DNA from: Sphingomonas sp. OV641
GTDB taxonomy: Bacteria; Pseudomonadota; Alphaproteobacteria; Sphingomonadales; Sphingomonadaceae
Direction: 5' to 3'
Assembly (NCBI RefSeq): GCF_900109205.1
Contig: NZ_FNZB01000003.1
Location: 186,001 to 250,000, forward strand
Length of the DNA: 64,000 bases
The notes under the pieces were generated by a model that ran no database searches, was not told the origin of the DNA, and saw only the letters and a program-made list of their open reading frames with translations. Numbering within the stretch: the first letter of the stretch is position 1; the number at the start of each line of letters is the position of its first letter. The position numbers were made by a program, and so were the translations under genes. This document shows, piece by piece, positions 1 through 8,046 of this stretch.

Positions 1-174
1 AAGGAAGGCGCGGGTGCGCGCTGGGGGGGCCATGTCCCTCGACTTCGCTCGGGACGGACGGGGAGGGCGGGTCGCCAGAGACGGTCGGAGAGGGGGGTGC
101 GCGGGTTGAACGGGACGCGCTATCGAAGGGAAGGGTAGTTTCCCCGCCTTCCGCTTCGCTCTACACTCCCGCTC
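1..174. other. Upstream non-coding stretch
   Basis: No convincing coding sequence is visible on either strand. Around 35-56 there is a short palindrome-like segment (tccctcgacttcgctcggga) of the kind scattered between sphingomonad genes. The leader of the first gene lies here; I see no clear Shine-Dalgarno sequence and no confident promoter. Confidence 0.4.
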
Positions 175-1839
175 ATGAACTCCCCCATCCGCACCGGCGG
201 CCGCATTCTGGTCGATCAACTCGTCGCACAAGGTTGCGACCGGATCTTCACCGTCCCCGGCGAAAGCTTCCTCGCCGTGCTCGACGCGCTGGTGGATACG
301 CCGGAGATCGATGTCGTCACCTGCCGGCAGGAAGGCGGCGTTACCTTCATGGCCTGTGCCGATGGCGCCTTGACGCACCGGCCGGGCGTCGCGTTCGTCA
401 CGCGCGGGCCGGGGGCAACCAACGCCGCAATCGGCGTGCACGTGGCGATGCAGGATTCGCAGCCGATGATCCTCTTCATCGGCGATGTGGATCGCGGAAC
501 GCGCGACCGGGAAGCGTTTCAGGAAATCGACTTCGCTGCGATGTTCGGGCCGATCGCCAAATGGGCGGCGCGGATCGATGATGCGCGGCGCATCCCGGAA
601 TATGTCGCCCGCGCTTATGCGACGGCGATGAACGGACGGCCCGGCCCGGTGGTGCTGGCGCTGCCGGAGGACATGCTGCTGGACGAAATCGAGGCGATCG
701 ATCGCCCGCGCGTCGAGCGGGTGGGGCAAGCGCCCGATCCTGACGCAATGGAGCAACTGGCGGACCTGCTGGCGACGGCGGAACGGCCAGTCGCGATTAT
801 CGGCGGCGCGGGCTGGGATGCCACTGCCGGTCAGAATGTCGCGGCCTGGGGTGACCGCGCGGGAGTGCCGTTGATCGCGGCATTCCGCCGGCAGGATGCC
901 GTGCCCAACGATTGCCCCGCTTATGCCGGCAACCTGGGCTATGGCCCCAATCCGGCGCTGGTCGACCGGGTCAAGGCGGTCGACCTGCTGCTGGTGATCG
1001 GTGCCCGGCTGGGGGAGGCGACGACCGACGGCTATACGCTGATCACCCCCGAGCATCCGGGGCAGCGGCTGGTTCACGTCCACCCCGACCCCGCCGAGCT
1101 CGGCATGGCCTATCGCACCGATCTTGCGATCTGCGCCTCCATGACGGCGTTCGGCGAGGCGCTGACGCTGGTGGATGGCCCGAGCCGCTCCCACGATCTG
1201 GAAGCGCATGACGATTATTGCGCCTGGTCGACGGCCAGCGAGCGCGAGGGCGTTGCGCTGGACCTTGGGCCATGCGTGATGACGATGCGCGCGGCGTTGC
1301 CGGCGGACACGATCATCTGCAACGGCGCGGGCAACTTTTCCGGCTGGTGGCACCGCTTCTGGCGCTACGCCGGACCGGGCACCCAGCTGGCGCCGACCGC
1401 GGGGGCGATGGGCTATGGCGTGCCGGCCGCGGTCGCCGCGTCACTGCGCCGTCCGGAGCGGATGGTGGTTGCGGTGGCGGGCGACGGCGATTTCCTGATG
1501 AACGGTCAGGAACTGGCCACCGCCATCCAGCATCATTGCGACATGCTGGTCATCGTGGTCGACAACGGCACCTATGGCACGATCCGGATGCACCAGGAGC
1601 GGGAGTTTCCCGCACGGCAATCCGCCACGCGCCTGATCAACCCCGATTTCGCACTGCTGGCCCGCGCCTATGGCGCCTGGTCGGAGACGGTGGAGCGAAC
1701 GGATGATTTCGCCCCGGCGCTGGCGCGCGCCATGGAGGAGAAGGGGGTTCGCCTCCTCCACCTGAAGACGGACGTGGAGCAGATCACCGCCGGCACCACG
1801 CTGAGCGCGATACGGGCAAGCAGCAGGCGTCCGGCGTAG
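175..1839 (+). CDS. Thiamine-diphosphate-dependent enzyme, acetolactate-synthase-like
   Basis: This is a complete three-domain TPP enzyme of 554 aa. The N-terminal Pyr domain carries the catalytic glutamate in RQEGG (E53), which activates the cofactor. The middle domain is the Rossmann-like TPP_M. The C-terminal PP domain shows the cofactor/Mg motif GDGDF with a downstream NG and VVDNGTYG (about 436-468). This is the layout of acetolactate synthase, benzoylformate decarboxylase and relatives. The substrate cannot be read from sequence. No small regulatory ilvN subunit lies next to it, so a catabolic 2-oxo-acid decarboxylase or ligase is as likely as branched-chain biosynthesis. The start is the first ATG; no strong ribosome-binding site is visible. 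It appears to be monocistronic, with convergent genes downstream. Confidence 0.85.
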   Translation: MNSPIRTGGRILVDQLVAQGCDRIFTVPGESFLAVLDALVDTPEIDVVTCRQEGGVTFMACADGALTHRPGVAFVTRGPGATNAAIGVHVAMQDSQPMILFIGDVDRGTRDREAFQEIDFAAMFGPIAKWAARIDDARRIPEYVARAYATAMNGRPGPVVLALPEDMLLDEIEAIDRPRVERVGQAPDPDAMEQLADLLATAERPVAIIGGAGWDATAGQNVAAWGDRAGVPLIAAFRRQDAVPNDCPAYAGNLGYGPNPALVDRVKAVDLLLVIGARLGEATTDGYTLITPEHPGQRLVHVHPDPAELGMAYRTDLAICASMTAFGEALTLVDGPSRSHDLEAHDDYCAWSTASEREGVALDLGPCVMTMRAALPADTIICNGAGNFSGWWHRFWRYAGPGTQLAPTAGAMGYGVPAAVAASLRRPERMVVAVAGDGDFLMNGQELATAIQHHCDMLVIVVDNGTYGTIRMHQEREFPARQSATRLINPDFALLARAYGAWSETVERTDDFAPALARAMEEKGVRLLHLKTDVEQITAGTTLSAIRASSRRPA

Positions 1840-1935
1840 CGGGCGGCGCTTGGCGCCTGATCCCCGTGCGCTTTCCCGCGAGGGCTGGAGCCCTAACCGG
1901 AACGATATAGTCGCTGCCGGTGCGCCTGGCCGTTT

Positions 1936-1980
1936 CGTCCTCCACCTGGGCCCCGGCCTTCGCCGGGGAGGTGCTTTCGG
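1936..1980. repeat. Intergenic palindromic repeat (ccccggc-cttc-gccgggg type)
   Basis: A 7-bp perfect hairpin (1951-1957 with 1962-1968, loop cttc) is flanked by cacct/aggtg half-sites. Related copies occur near the right end of the window (63606-63645 and 63681-63708), which marks it as a dispersed repeat. It sits between convergent genes and may act as a bidirectional transcript end. The rest of the 238-bp spacer holds nothing recognisable. Confidence 0.55.
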
Positions 1981-2077
1981 GCCGGAGCCTGAAGCATCCC
2001 CTAGTCGGACGGAGAGGGGCGCCGTGCGGCGTGGAAGGGCAATCGGGTCAGAGCGAGGCGGCGCCATCAGGCACCAC

Positions 2078-2599
2078 TCAGCCTTTCCCCTTCAGCTTGT
2101 CCTTGAGCGCAGCAAGAGCGCCGAACGGGCCGGCCTCCCCCTCGCTCAGCACGCCGGCTTCCTTCAGCGCGGCTTCCGCATTGGGGCCGCGGGGGAAGGG
2201 ATCGAGCGCGAGCGCCAGCGTTTCGGCCGCGACCTCGCCCAGGTCGATCGCGGCGCCTTCGAGCGGCAGAATGTCAATATCGGTGTCGTCGAGTTCGACC
2301 TCCTCGCCCTCGCCGAGATCATCGACGAAGCGCAGACGGGCCTGCTCATCCACCTTCGCGGGGAGCGGCTCGCCGGTGATCGAGCAGGCCTGGGTCGCCG
2401 TGGCCGCGACTTGGCCGGTGACGGCGATGCCAGATGCCTCCCGGCGCAGGACAAACGTGCCGGTCAGCCGCTCGATCGCGACCAGGCCGAAGCGCTGGGC
2501 AAGGGCGGCGCGCTCCGCCTCGTTGGCCTCGATCGTCTCGCTGCGGTCGCCTTCACCGATCGTGTCGATGCGCACGGGGCGCGAAAACTCGGGCGTCAT
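2078..2599 (-). CDS. YceD/DUF177 family protein
   Basis: This 173-aa acidic protein has the DUF177 (YceD) layout: an N-terminal part beginning TPEFSRPVRIDTIGEG, a central region with CSITGEPLP, and an acidic segment (about 105-125) ending in short conserved DPFPRGPN. In many bacteria the family sits upstream of rpmF/plsX and has been linked to 23S rRNA or 50S maturation; in alphaproteobacteria it often follows the cytochrome bc1 chaperone gene, as here. The chosen ATG overlaps the upstream stop by four bases (ATGA), so translational coupling is likely. rpmF and plsX are not downstream in this window. A longer in-frame start exists but would lie inside the upstream gene. Confidence 0.85.
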   Translation of the reverse strand: MTPEFSRPVRIDTIGEGDRSETIEANEAERAALAQRFGLVAIERLTGTFVLRREASGIAVTGQVAATATQACSITGEPLPAKVDEQARLRFVDDLGEGEEVELDDTDIDILPLEGAAIDLGEVAAETLALALDPFPRGPNAEAALKEAGVLSEGEAGPFGALAALKDKLKGKG

Positions 2600-3159
2600 G
2601 CCAGCCGTCCTTCCCGCAATGCTGACAAGGGCACATCGCGCAGCCCGGCGTGGAGACGCTGCAACTGTGTGCTGACATAGGTTGAAGCCGCAGGGGCGGG
2701 CGCATCGCCGCGCCACAGATTGCGGATCAGCGGCTCGCTCAGATCGCCGGTGGCCATAGCCGCGCGATAGGCGCCCAGCCGGCCGCCAAGCATTCCCATC
2801 ATCCGCCCGACATGCTTGCCGACGACGATGTCGCCGAAGCCGATCTGGCGCACCTGGGCATCCATGTCGTCGACGAACCGCTCGGTCACGTCCGTCGAGA
2901 GCGCCGCGGCCGCCATGTCGCCCGGCGGCTCGGCCTCGATGCGCAGCATGACCATGGCGAGCACCGCCGCCACCATGTCGAACCGCCCGTCCAATGTGTC
3001 GGGCGCGCCACCTTCGAGATACCAGTGCGGCTCGCGCGCCTTTGCGACCACCGCGGCATAGAGCGGGGCCGCCGCATCGCGATCGCGCCGGCGGAATCGG
3101 TCAAGAAGTCCCAAGATCGTGTTTGCCTGTCGTGCTTGTGTCGAATGTCTGCCCCGCAT
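2596..3159 (-). CDS. Ubiquinol-cytochrome c chaperone family protein (CBP3-like)
   Basis: The 187-aa product matches the alphaproteobacterial relatives of mitochondrial CBP3, which help cytochrome b/bc1 assembly. Recognisable stretches are LLDRFRRRDRD near the N-terminus, HWYLEGG, DTLDGRFDMV, and VTERFVDDMDAQVRQIGFGD followed by VGKHVGRMMGMLGGRL. No signal peptide or membrane segment is evident, so it should be cytosolic or membrane-peripheral. The start is uncertain: the ATG at 3159 was chosen, but a TTG at 3114 just before GLLDRFRR would give a protein more typical at the N-terminus. It is co-transcribed with the DUF177 gene, which it overlaps by 4 bp, and divergent from the bamE-like gene. 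Confidence 0.82.
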   Translation of the reverse strand: MRGRHSTQARQANTILGLLDRFRRRDRDAAAPLYAAVVAKAREPHWYLEGGAPDTLDGRFDMVAAVLAMVMLRIEAEPPGDMAAAALSTDVTERFVDDMDAQVRQIGFGDIVVGKHVGRMMGMLGGRLGAYRAAMATGDLSEPLIRNLWRGDAPAPAASTYVSTQLQRLHAGLRDVPLSALREGRLA

Positions 3160-3239
3160 ATTGAGGGGATTGGCCGGCGGCGCAACGGCGCGCCGCATGC
3201 GCCCATGCCTTTTGCCCCCACGCTGTTTGCGGAGTAGCC

Positions 3240-3704
3240 ATGCGTTTTCCCCTCCTGATCGCTGCGGCCATGGCGGTTGCCGCGTCGGCCTGCGCGCCGC
3301 TGCGCTCGCATCAGGGCTATGTCGTCGATGCGGACCTGCTGAATGCGGTGCAGCCCGGGGTCGATACGCGCCAGTCGGTGCTGGCCACGCTGGGCCAGCC
3401 GAGCTTCGCCAGCCAGTTCAACCAGGGCGACTGGTATTATGTGTCGCGTGACAGCCGCAACTATGCCTTCAACACGCCCAAGGTGCGTGAGCAGGTGACG
3501 GTGCAGATCAGCTTCGACCAGAGCGGCAACGTCTCCACGATCCGCAAATGGGGCGCGGAGCAGGTGGCGTCGATCAGCCCGGCGAAGCGCACCACGCCGA
3601 CGCTGGGGCGTGAGCGCGGCTTCTTCGCCGACCTGTTCGGCAACATCGGCACGGTGGGCGCAGCGGGCGCCGGCGGCGGCGGCGCGGGCGGCACCCGCCC
3701 CTGA
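3240..3704 (+). CDS. bamE: Outer-membrane assembly lipoprotein, BamE (SmpA/OmlA) family
   Basis: The 154-aa precursor has a short lipoprotein signal peptide ending in the lipobox SAC (acylated Cys18). The SmpA/OmlA fold follows, with the family signature GVDTRQSVLATLGQPS and a conserved DWYYVSRD strand (about 37-70). BamE is a small lipoprotein of the BAM complex that inserts beta-barrel proteins into the outer membrane. The C-terminus is a Gly/Ala-rich tail with no known role, longer than in enterobacterial BamE. Its position divergent from the bc1 chaperone gene matches the usual sphingomonad order as I know it. Confidence 0.85.
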   Translation: MRFPLLIAAAMAVAASACAPLRSHQGYVVDADLLNAVQPGVDTRQSVLATLGQPSFASQFNQGDWYYVSRDSRNYAFNTPKVREQVTVQISFDQSGNVSTIRKWGAEQVASISPAKRTTPTLGRERGFFADLFGNIGTVGAAGAGGGGAGGTRP

Positions 3705-3861
3705 TCCGCGACGTTGCCGCGAGCGGACGTGACGACCGCGTCACGATCCTTTCTGATGGCTGACTGACGCATTCCCCGGCGGTTCAGGCGAATCGCCGCA
3801 TATCTCCAACCACGGTGTGGTTCCCGGCTCGGGGCCGCGCCCAAGGATGGAGGATTGTATC

Positions 3862-4368
3862 GTGCGTAAGTTGATCGTTTCCGCGTTGATGGCGGCGACC
3901 ATTATCCCCGGTGTCGCCGCGGCCCAGTCCTATGGCGAGCTGCAGCGCGGCCGGCAGGAGATCCGCGAGGAGCGGCGCGACCTGCGTGATGCGCAGCGCC
4001 GCGGCGACTGGCGCGAGGTGGAGGACGCACGAGGCGATCTGCGCGATGCCCGCCGGGACTATCGCGATGACCTGCGCGATCGTGACCGCCGCTGGGGCCG
4101 CGATGACTGGCGTTCCTATCGCTCCAGCCACCGGTCGCTCTATTCGCGCGGCAACTGGCGGGCGCCGTTCCGCTACAACGCCTGGCGACCGGGCGTGCGG
4201 ATCGCGCCGGTCTATTTCGGCCAGCGTTACTGGATCAATGATCCGTGGCGCTACCGCCTGCCGCCGGCCCGTGCGAACGCGCGCTGGGTTCGCCATTACA
4301 ACGACGTGATCCTGGTTGATTACCGCCGCGGCATCGTCCTCGACGTGATGCGCAACTTCTACTGGTAA
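3862..4368 (+). CDS. RcnB-like secreted periplasmic protein
   Basis: The 168-aa protein has a signal peptide (about 1-21, ending AAA before QSYG). A highly charged, Arg/Asp-rich helical middle of REIREERRDLRDAQRR type follows, then an aromatic-rich C-terminal domain (YWINDPWRYRLPP, HYNDVILVDYRRGIVLDV) typical of RcnB/YohN proteins. E. coli RcnB modulates nickel/cobalt export in the periplasm; most sphingomonad paralogues have no tested function. I chose the GTG start at 3862 because GGAGG (3849-3853) lies 8 nt upstream and translation then opens directly into the signal peptide. An upstream ATG at 3847 would overlap that ribosome-binding site. A strong terminator follows the gene. Confidence 0.75.
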   Translation: MRKLIVSALMAATIIPGVAAAQSYGELQRGRQEIREERRDLRDAQRRGDWREVEDARGDLRDARRDYRDDLRDRDRRWGRDDWRSYRSSHRSLYSRGNWRAPFRYNAWRPGVRIAPVYFGQRYWINDPWRYRLPPARANARWVRHYNDVILVDYRRGIVLDVMRNFYW

Positions 4369-4381
4369 GCGGGAAAAGAAG

Positions 4382-4413
4382 CGGGCCGGGTGAGTGATCA
4401 CCCGGCCCGTTTT
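4382..4413 (+). terminator. Rho-independent terminator of the rcnB-like gene
   Basis: A perfect 12-bp GC-rich stem (4382-4393 with 4398-4409, loop gtga) is followed immediately by TTTT. It lies 13 bases after the stop codon, the clearest intrinsic terminator in this part of the window. Confidence 0.9.
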
Positions 4414-4647
4414 CGTGCCGACCAGAGCGGCCGCGCCGCAGCTACGCCGGACGCGGCCGGTGCCTGGCTTGGGATCCGGCACTAGTCCCGAAAGGGGGGT
4501 GGGACTGGAATCGCGAACGCGCATGTCCAGATTTGGTTCGGCCGCTTGCACCGAAATGGGCCAGGCCGAAAAAATATAGTTAACTGGCCCTTGTGCCGCC
4601 CCTTGCAATGGGGAAGATTTGCCCTGCCAGGTCGGGGGGCTGGGGCA

Positions 4648-6018
4648 ATGGGGGAACTCGTCTTGACGGGGCTCGACGCAATCGTGCGCGAGCTTACGCT
4701 GTTTGCGGCTGTCGGCTTTCTTGTCGGCGGGATCGACGATCTGTTCGTCGATTGCGCGTGGCTGATCCACCGGCTGCGCCATGGCAGCACGCGGCGGCCG
4801 ATCGGCAGCCTGCCGGCGCGGGCGCAGCCCGCGGGCCTTGCGATCTTCGTGCCTGCCTGGGACGAGGCGCTGGTCATCGGCGCCATGCTGCGCACCGCGC
4901 TCGCGCGATATGTGCATCCGGATTACCGCATCTATGTCGGCTGCTATCCCAACGATCGCGCGACGATCGATGCGGTGGCGGCGGTTGCGGAGCGGGACCC
5001 GCGCGTGCGTCTGGTGATCGGCGCGAGGCCCGGTCCGACGACCAAGGCGGACAATCTCAACGCGATGTGGCGCGCGATGCGGCGGGATGTCGCGCAGGGC
5101 GAGAAGATCCGCGCGGTGGTGCTTCACGATGCCGAGGACGTGGTCCACGCGGCCGAATTGCGCGTGTTCGACGCCCTGATCGAGCGCCACCCGCTGGTGC
5201 AGATCCCCGTGCTGCCGCTGATCGATCCCGACGCCCGGCTGGTATCGGGGCATTACGCCGACGAGTTCGCCGACTCGCACGGGCGCCAGATGGTGCTGCG
5301 CGCGGCAGTGGGCGCGGGGCTGCCGCTGTCGGGGGTCGGCTGCGCGATTGCCGTGGAGGTGCTGGACGCGCTGGCGCAGGCGCATGGCGCTCCGTTCGAC
5401 CAGACCAGCCTGACGGAAGATTACGAGCTTGGCCTGCGGGCAGGGGCGCTTGGCTATCGCGCCTGCTTCGCGCGGGTGGAGGATGACGGCGGCGACCTGG
5501 TGGCGGTGCGCGCGTTCTTCCCCTCCACCGTGACGGCCGCGGTGCGCCAGAAAGGGCGGTGGATGACCGGCATCGCCCTTGCCGGCTGGGACCGGATCGG
5601 CTGGGCCCGCGCCACGCACCTGGCGGATCACTGGATGCGCATGCGCGACCGTCGCGCGCCGCTGGCGGTGATCGTGCTGGCCGCCGCGTATCTGGCGGCG
5701 GTCGGCTGGGGCATGGCGGCGGTGCTGCATGTCATTACCGGCCAGCCACCGATACCGATCGATCCCGGGCTTCGCATCATCCTGTCCATCAACACGGCCC
5801 TTCTGGCGTGGCGACTGGCGTGGCGTGCGGCGTCCACGGGGCGCAGCTATGGCTGGCGCGAGGCGCTCTGGTCGCTGCCGCGCGCGGTGGTGGGCAATCT
5901 GATCGCGATGTTCGCGGCGATCCGGGCGGCCGGCCAATATGCCCGCCTGCTTGCCGGCGCGCCGCCACGCTGGGACAAGACGACGCATGTCTTTCCCGGC
6001 GAGGCGACGTTGCTGTGA
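4648..6018 (+). CDS. Membrane glycosyltransferase, NfrB-like (GT2 family)
   Basis: This 456-aa protein has an N-terminal hydrophobic segment (about 8-32), a cytosolic GT-A glycosyltransferase domain, and two or more C-terminal membrane helices (about 340-400). Glycosyltransferase signs are the FVPAWDEA opening, LHDAEDVV (the DxD-like site), TEDYELGLR, and QKGRW (a Q-x-x-R-W type motif of processive synthases). The domain resembles E. coli NfrB, the inner-membrane enzyme of the phage N4 glycan receptor system, but the C-terminal MshEN-type regulatory part of NfrB is missing. The start at 4648 follows a G-rich ribosome-binding region. The stop overlaps the next gene (GTGA), so the two are coupled. 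The product is probably a surface polysaccharide; its identity is unknown. Confidence 0.75.
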   Translation: MGELVLTGLDAIVRELTLFAAVGFLVGGIDDLFVDCAWLIHRLRHGSTRRPIGSLPARAQPAGLAIFVPAWDEALVIGAMLRTALARYVHPDYRIYVGCYPNDRATIDAVAAVAERDPRVRLVIGARPGPTTKADNLNAMWRAMRRDVAQGEKIRAVVLHDAEDVVHAAELRVFDALIERHPLVQIPVLPLIDPDARLVSGHYADEFADSHGRQMVLRAAVGAGLPLSGVGCAIAVEVLDALAQAHGAPFDQTSLTEDYELGLRAGALGYRACFARVEDDGGDLVAVRAFFPSTVTAAVRQKGRWMTGIALAGWDRIGWARATHLADHWMRMRDRRAPLAVIVLAAAYLAAVGWGMAAVLHVITGQPPIPIDPGLRIILSINTALLAWRLAWRAASTGRSYGWREALWSLPRAVVGNLIAMFAAIRAAGQYARLLAGAPPRWDKTTHVFPGEATLL

Positions 6019-7085
6019 CCGGGAGTGGACGGCCCCTTCGCTTCCTGGTGGGCCTGCTTGCCCTGTGGGTGGGCCTGCGCGTCGTTCAGCTGTGGCCGGC
6101 CGCGCACGAAGTCCGGGTCGCAAGCATTCCGGGGGCCCCGTCGCCAGCGATGGGCGTGCTTCGTGCCACGGAGGCGATTGCGAGCGGGCGTGACGCGGAC
6201 GGGCTGGTGCCGCAGATGGCGGCAAAGGCGATACGCGTGTCGCAGGGCGTGACGCGATCCTGGGAACGACCGGAGGCGATGGCGGGCGCCGCGCGTCTTT
6301 CGGCCGGCGCGATGCTCGCGGCGATCGCCACGCCTGCGATCCTGCCGAAGACGACGTGGTCCAGCGCAAGTCCCGTACCGGCTGCCGGACAGGATAGGCC
6401 GGATCCTCGGACGATGTCGCCTCTGCTGATTGCCGGGGCGCCCCTTGCCGGGCCGTCTACCAGGGCAAGGCTGCGCGGGAGCGGGTGGATAATCGTCCGC
6501 AACGGCCAGGCAGAACCGTTCGTGCCGCAGCTGGGCGGGAGCCAGGCTGGCGTGCGGCTGACCTATCTGATCGAACGGGCGGCTCGGCTGTCGCTTGCCG
6601 GACGCCTCTCCACGGCGCTTGGCGGTCGCCAGCGGGAAGCGGCGATCGGGCTGGACTGGCAGCCGACGCGCCTGCCGGTACATGTGGTGGCCGAACAGCG
6701 GATCGGCATCGAACAGGCGCGTGGCGGCCCGTCGCTGGGGCTGGTAGGTGGCTTCGGGCCGGTTGGGATCGCAGAAAAGGTGAGGCTGGACGGCTACGGC
6801 CAAGGGGGGGTGATCGCACGCGATGGTGCGGAGGCCTTTGCCGATGGCGCATTGCGCGTGTCGCGCCCGATGAGCCGGATCGGCCCAGCGGTGCTGGAGC
6901 TCGGTGTCGGTGCCTGGGGAGCGGCGCAGCGCGGCGCGGCGCGATTCGACGTAGGGCCGTTCGCCAGCGCCGTTCTCCCGGTGGGCGGCGCGAACCTGCG
7001 GCTGGCGATCGAGTGGCGCGAGCGACTGGCGGGCGATGCGATGCCTGAGTCGGGTCCAGCAGTGTCGATCGGGACGGATTTCTGA
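6015..7085 (+). CDS. Putative outer-membrane partner of the glycosyltransferase (NfrA C-terminal-like)
   Basis: The 356-aa product has an N-terminal signal or anchor segment (about 8-26) and a variable linker. The C-terminal half is rich in alternating hydrophobic residues (SLAGRLSTAL, AAIGLDWQP, VHVVAEQRIG, LRLAIEWRERL) and ends in phenylalanine, like many outer-membrane beta-structures. That half resembles the NfrA C-terminal domain that accompanies NfrB in the N4 receptor system; the TPR part of NfrA is absent. The GTG start overlaps the glycosyltransferase stop by 4 bp, which gives strong contextual support for a joint role, perhaps export of the glycan. The functional assignment is inference; the similarity was judged by eye. 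Confidence 0.55.
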   Translation: MTGSGRPLRFLVGLLALWVGLRVVQLWPAAHEVRVASIPGAPSPAMGVLRATEAIASGRDADGLVPQMAAKAIRVSQGVTRSWERPEAMAGAARLSAGAMLAAIATPAILPKTTWSSASPVPAAGQDRPDPRTMSPLLIAGAPLAGPSTRARLRGSGWIIVRNGQAEPFVPQLGGSQAGVRLTYLIERAARLSLAGRLSTALGGRQREAAIGLDWQPTRLPVHVVAEQRIGIEQARGGPSLGLVGGFGPVGIAEKVRLDGYGQGGVIARDGAEAFADGALRVSRPMSRIGPAVLELGVGAWGAAQRGAARFDVGPFASAVLPVGGANLRLAIEWRERLAGDAMPESGPAVSIGTDF

Positions 7086-7131
7086 TCGCAGATGCTTCCG
7101 CCCCGCGCCCGAACGGCATATCGGCAGCGGC

Positions 7132-8046
7132 ATGGATCTCTACCTTCCGATCGCGAACCTTTCGGTCAACGCGCTCGTGATCATCGCCCTTGGCGGTGGC
7201 GTGGGGCTTCTGTCGGGCATGTTCGGCGTCGGGGGCGGGTTTCTCACCACGCCGCTGCTGATCGTGTACGGTATTCCGCCGACCGTGGCGGCCGCCAGCG
7301 CGGCGAGCCAGGTGACGGGCGCCAGCGTGTCGGGCGTCTCGGCCTATTTCCGGCGCGGCGGCGTGGACGTGAAGATGGGCGGCGTGCTGGTGATCGGGGG
7401 AATCCTGGGTTCGCTGTCCGGGGCCTGGCTGTTCCGCCTGCTGCAAGCGTCCGGGCAGATCGATACGGCGATCGCGATCACCTATGTCCTGCTGCTCGCA
7501 TCGATTGGCGGCCTGATGCTGAAGGAATCGCTGGAGGCGATCGCCGTCAGCCGCGGACGACGGGCTGCGCCGCCGCGTCGGCGACGGCACCACCCGCTGG
7601 TCGCGTCGCTGCCGTTCCGCATGCGTTTCTATCGATCGGGGCTGTACATTTCCCCGCTCGCGCCGCTGCTGCTCGGTTTCGGAACCGGCATTCTCACCAT
7701 CCTGCTGGGTGTGGGCGGCGGCTTCGTGCTGGTGCCGGCGATGATCTATCTGCTGGGCATGGCGACCCAGGTCGTGGTCGGCACGTCGCTGTTCCAGATC
7801 CTGTTCGTCACGGCGACGGCGACCATGGTCCATGCGATGACCACCAAGGCGGTGGACATCGTGCTGGCGGGACTGCTGCTGATCGGATCGGTGATCGGCG
7901 CGCAGGTCGGCGCACGCTTCGCGGCAAAGGCACGGCCGGAATATCTGCGCCTCGCGCTCGCCCTGATGGTGCTGCTCGTCGCCGGGCGCATCGCGCTGGG
8001 GCTGGGATGGCGGCCGGACGAAATCTATTCGATCGAATTGTCGTGA
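7132..8046 (+). CDS. Sulfite exporter TauE/SafE family permease
   Basis: This 304-aa membrane protein has about eight hydrophobic segments in two inverted halves. Each half carries the family glycine motif: GVGGGFLTTP (about 29-38) and GVGGGFVLVP (about 191-200). TauE/SafE proteins are anion exporters for sulfite, sulfoacetate or related sulfur or organic anions. An Arg-rich cytoplasmic loop (about 140-160) separates the halves. The stop codon overlaps the start of the next gene, a TIGR02186 protein, by 4 bp; this pairing suggests that the two act together. The substrate is not deducible from sequence. It lies 46 bp after the NfrA-like gene and could share its transcript. Confidence 0.85.
   Translation: MDLYLPIANLSVNALVIIALGGGVGLLSGMFGVGGGFLTTPLLIVYGIPPTVAAASAASQVTGASVSGVSAYFRRGGVDVKMGGVLVIGGILGSLSGAWLFRLLQASGQIDTAIAITYVLLLASIGGLMLKESLEAIAVSRGRRAAPPRRRRHHPLVASLPFRMRFYRSGLYISPLAPLLLGFGTGILTILLGVGGGFVLVPAMIYLLGMATQVVVGTSLFQILFVTATATMVHAMTTKAVDIVLAGLLLIGSVIGAQVGARFAAKARPEYLRLALALMVLLVAGRIALGLGWRPDEIYSIELS

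Noticed and set aside
4414..4647. Riboswitch upstream of the NfrB-like glycosyltransferase
   Set aside because: An agtccc/gggact hairpin and a TATAGT box are present, but no known riboswitch core could be traced and no -35 box at a proper distance was found.
3784..6369. An 861-codon open frame on the minus strand
   Set aside because: It runs opposite the BamE/RcnB/NfrB-like region and has Arg/His/Pro-rich low-complexity composition, typical of antisense frames in GC-rich genes; no motif is visible.
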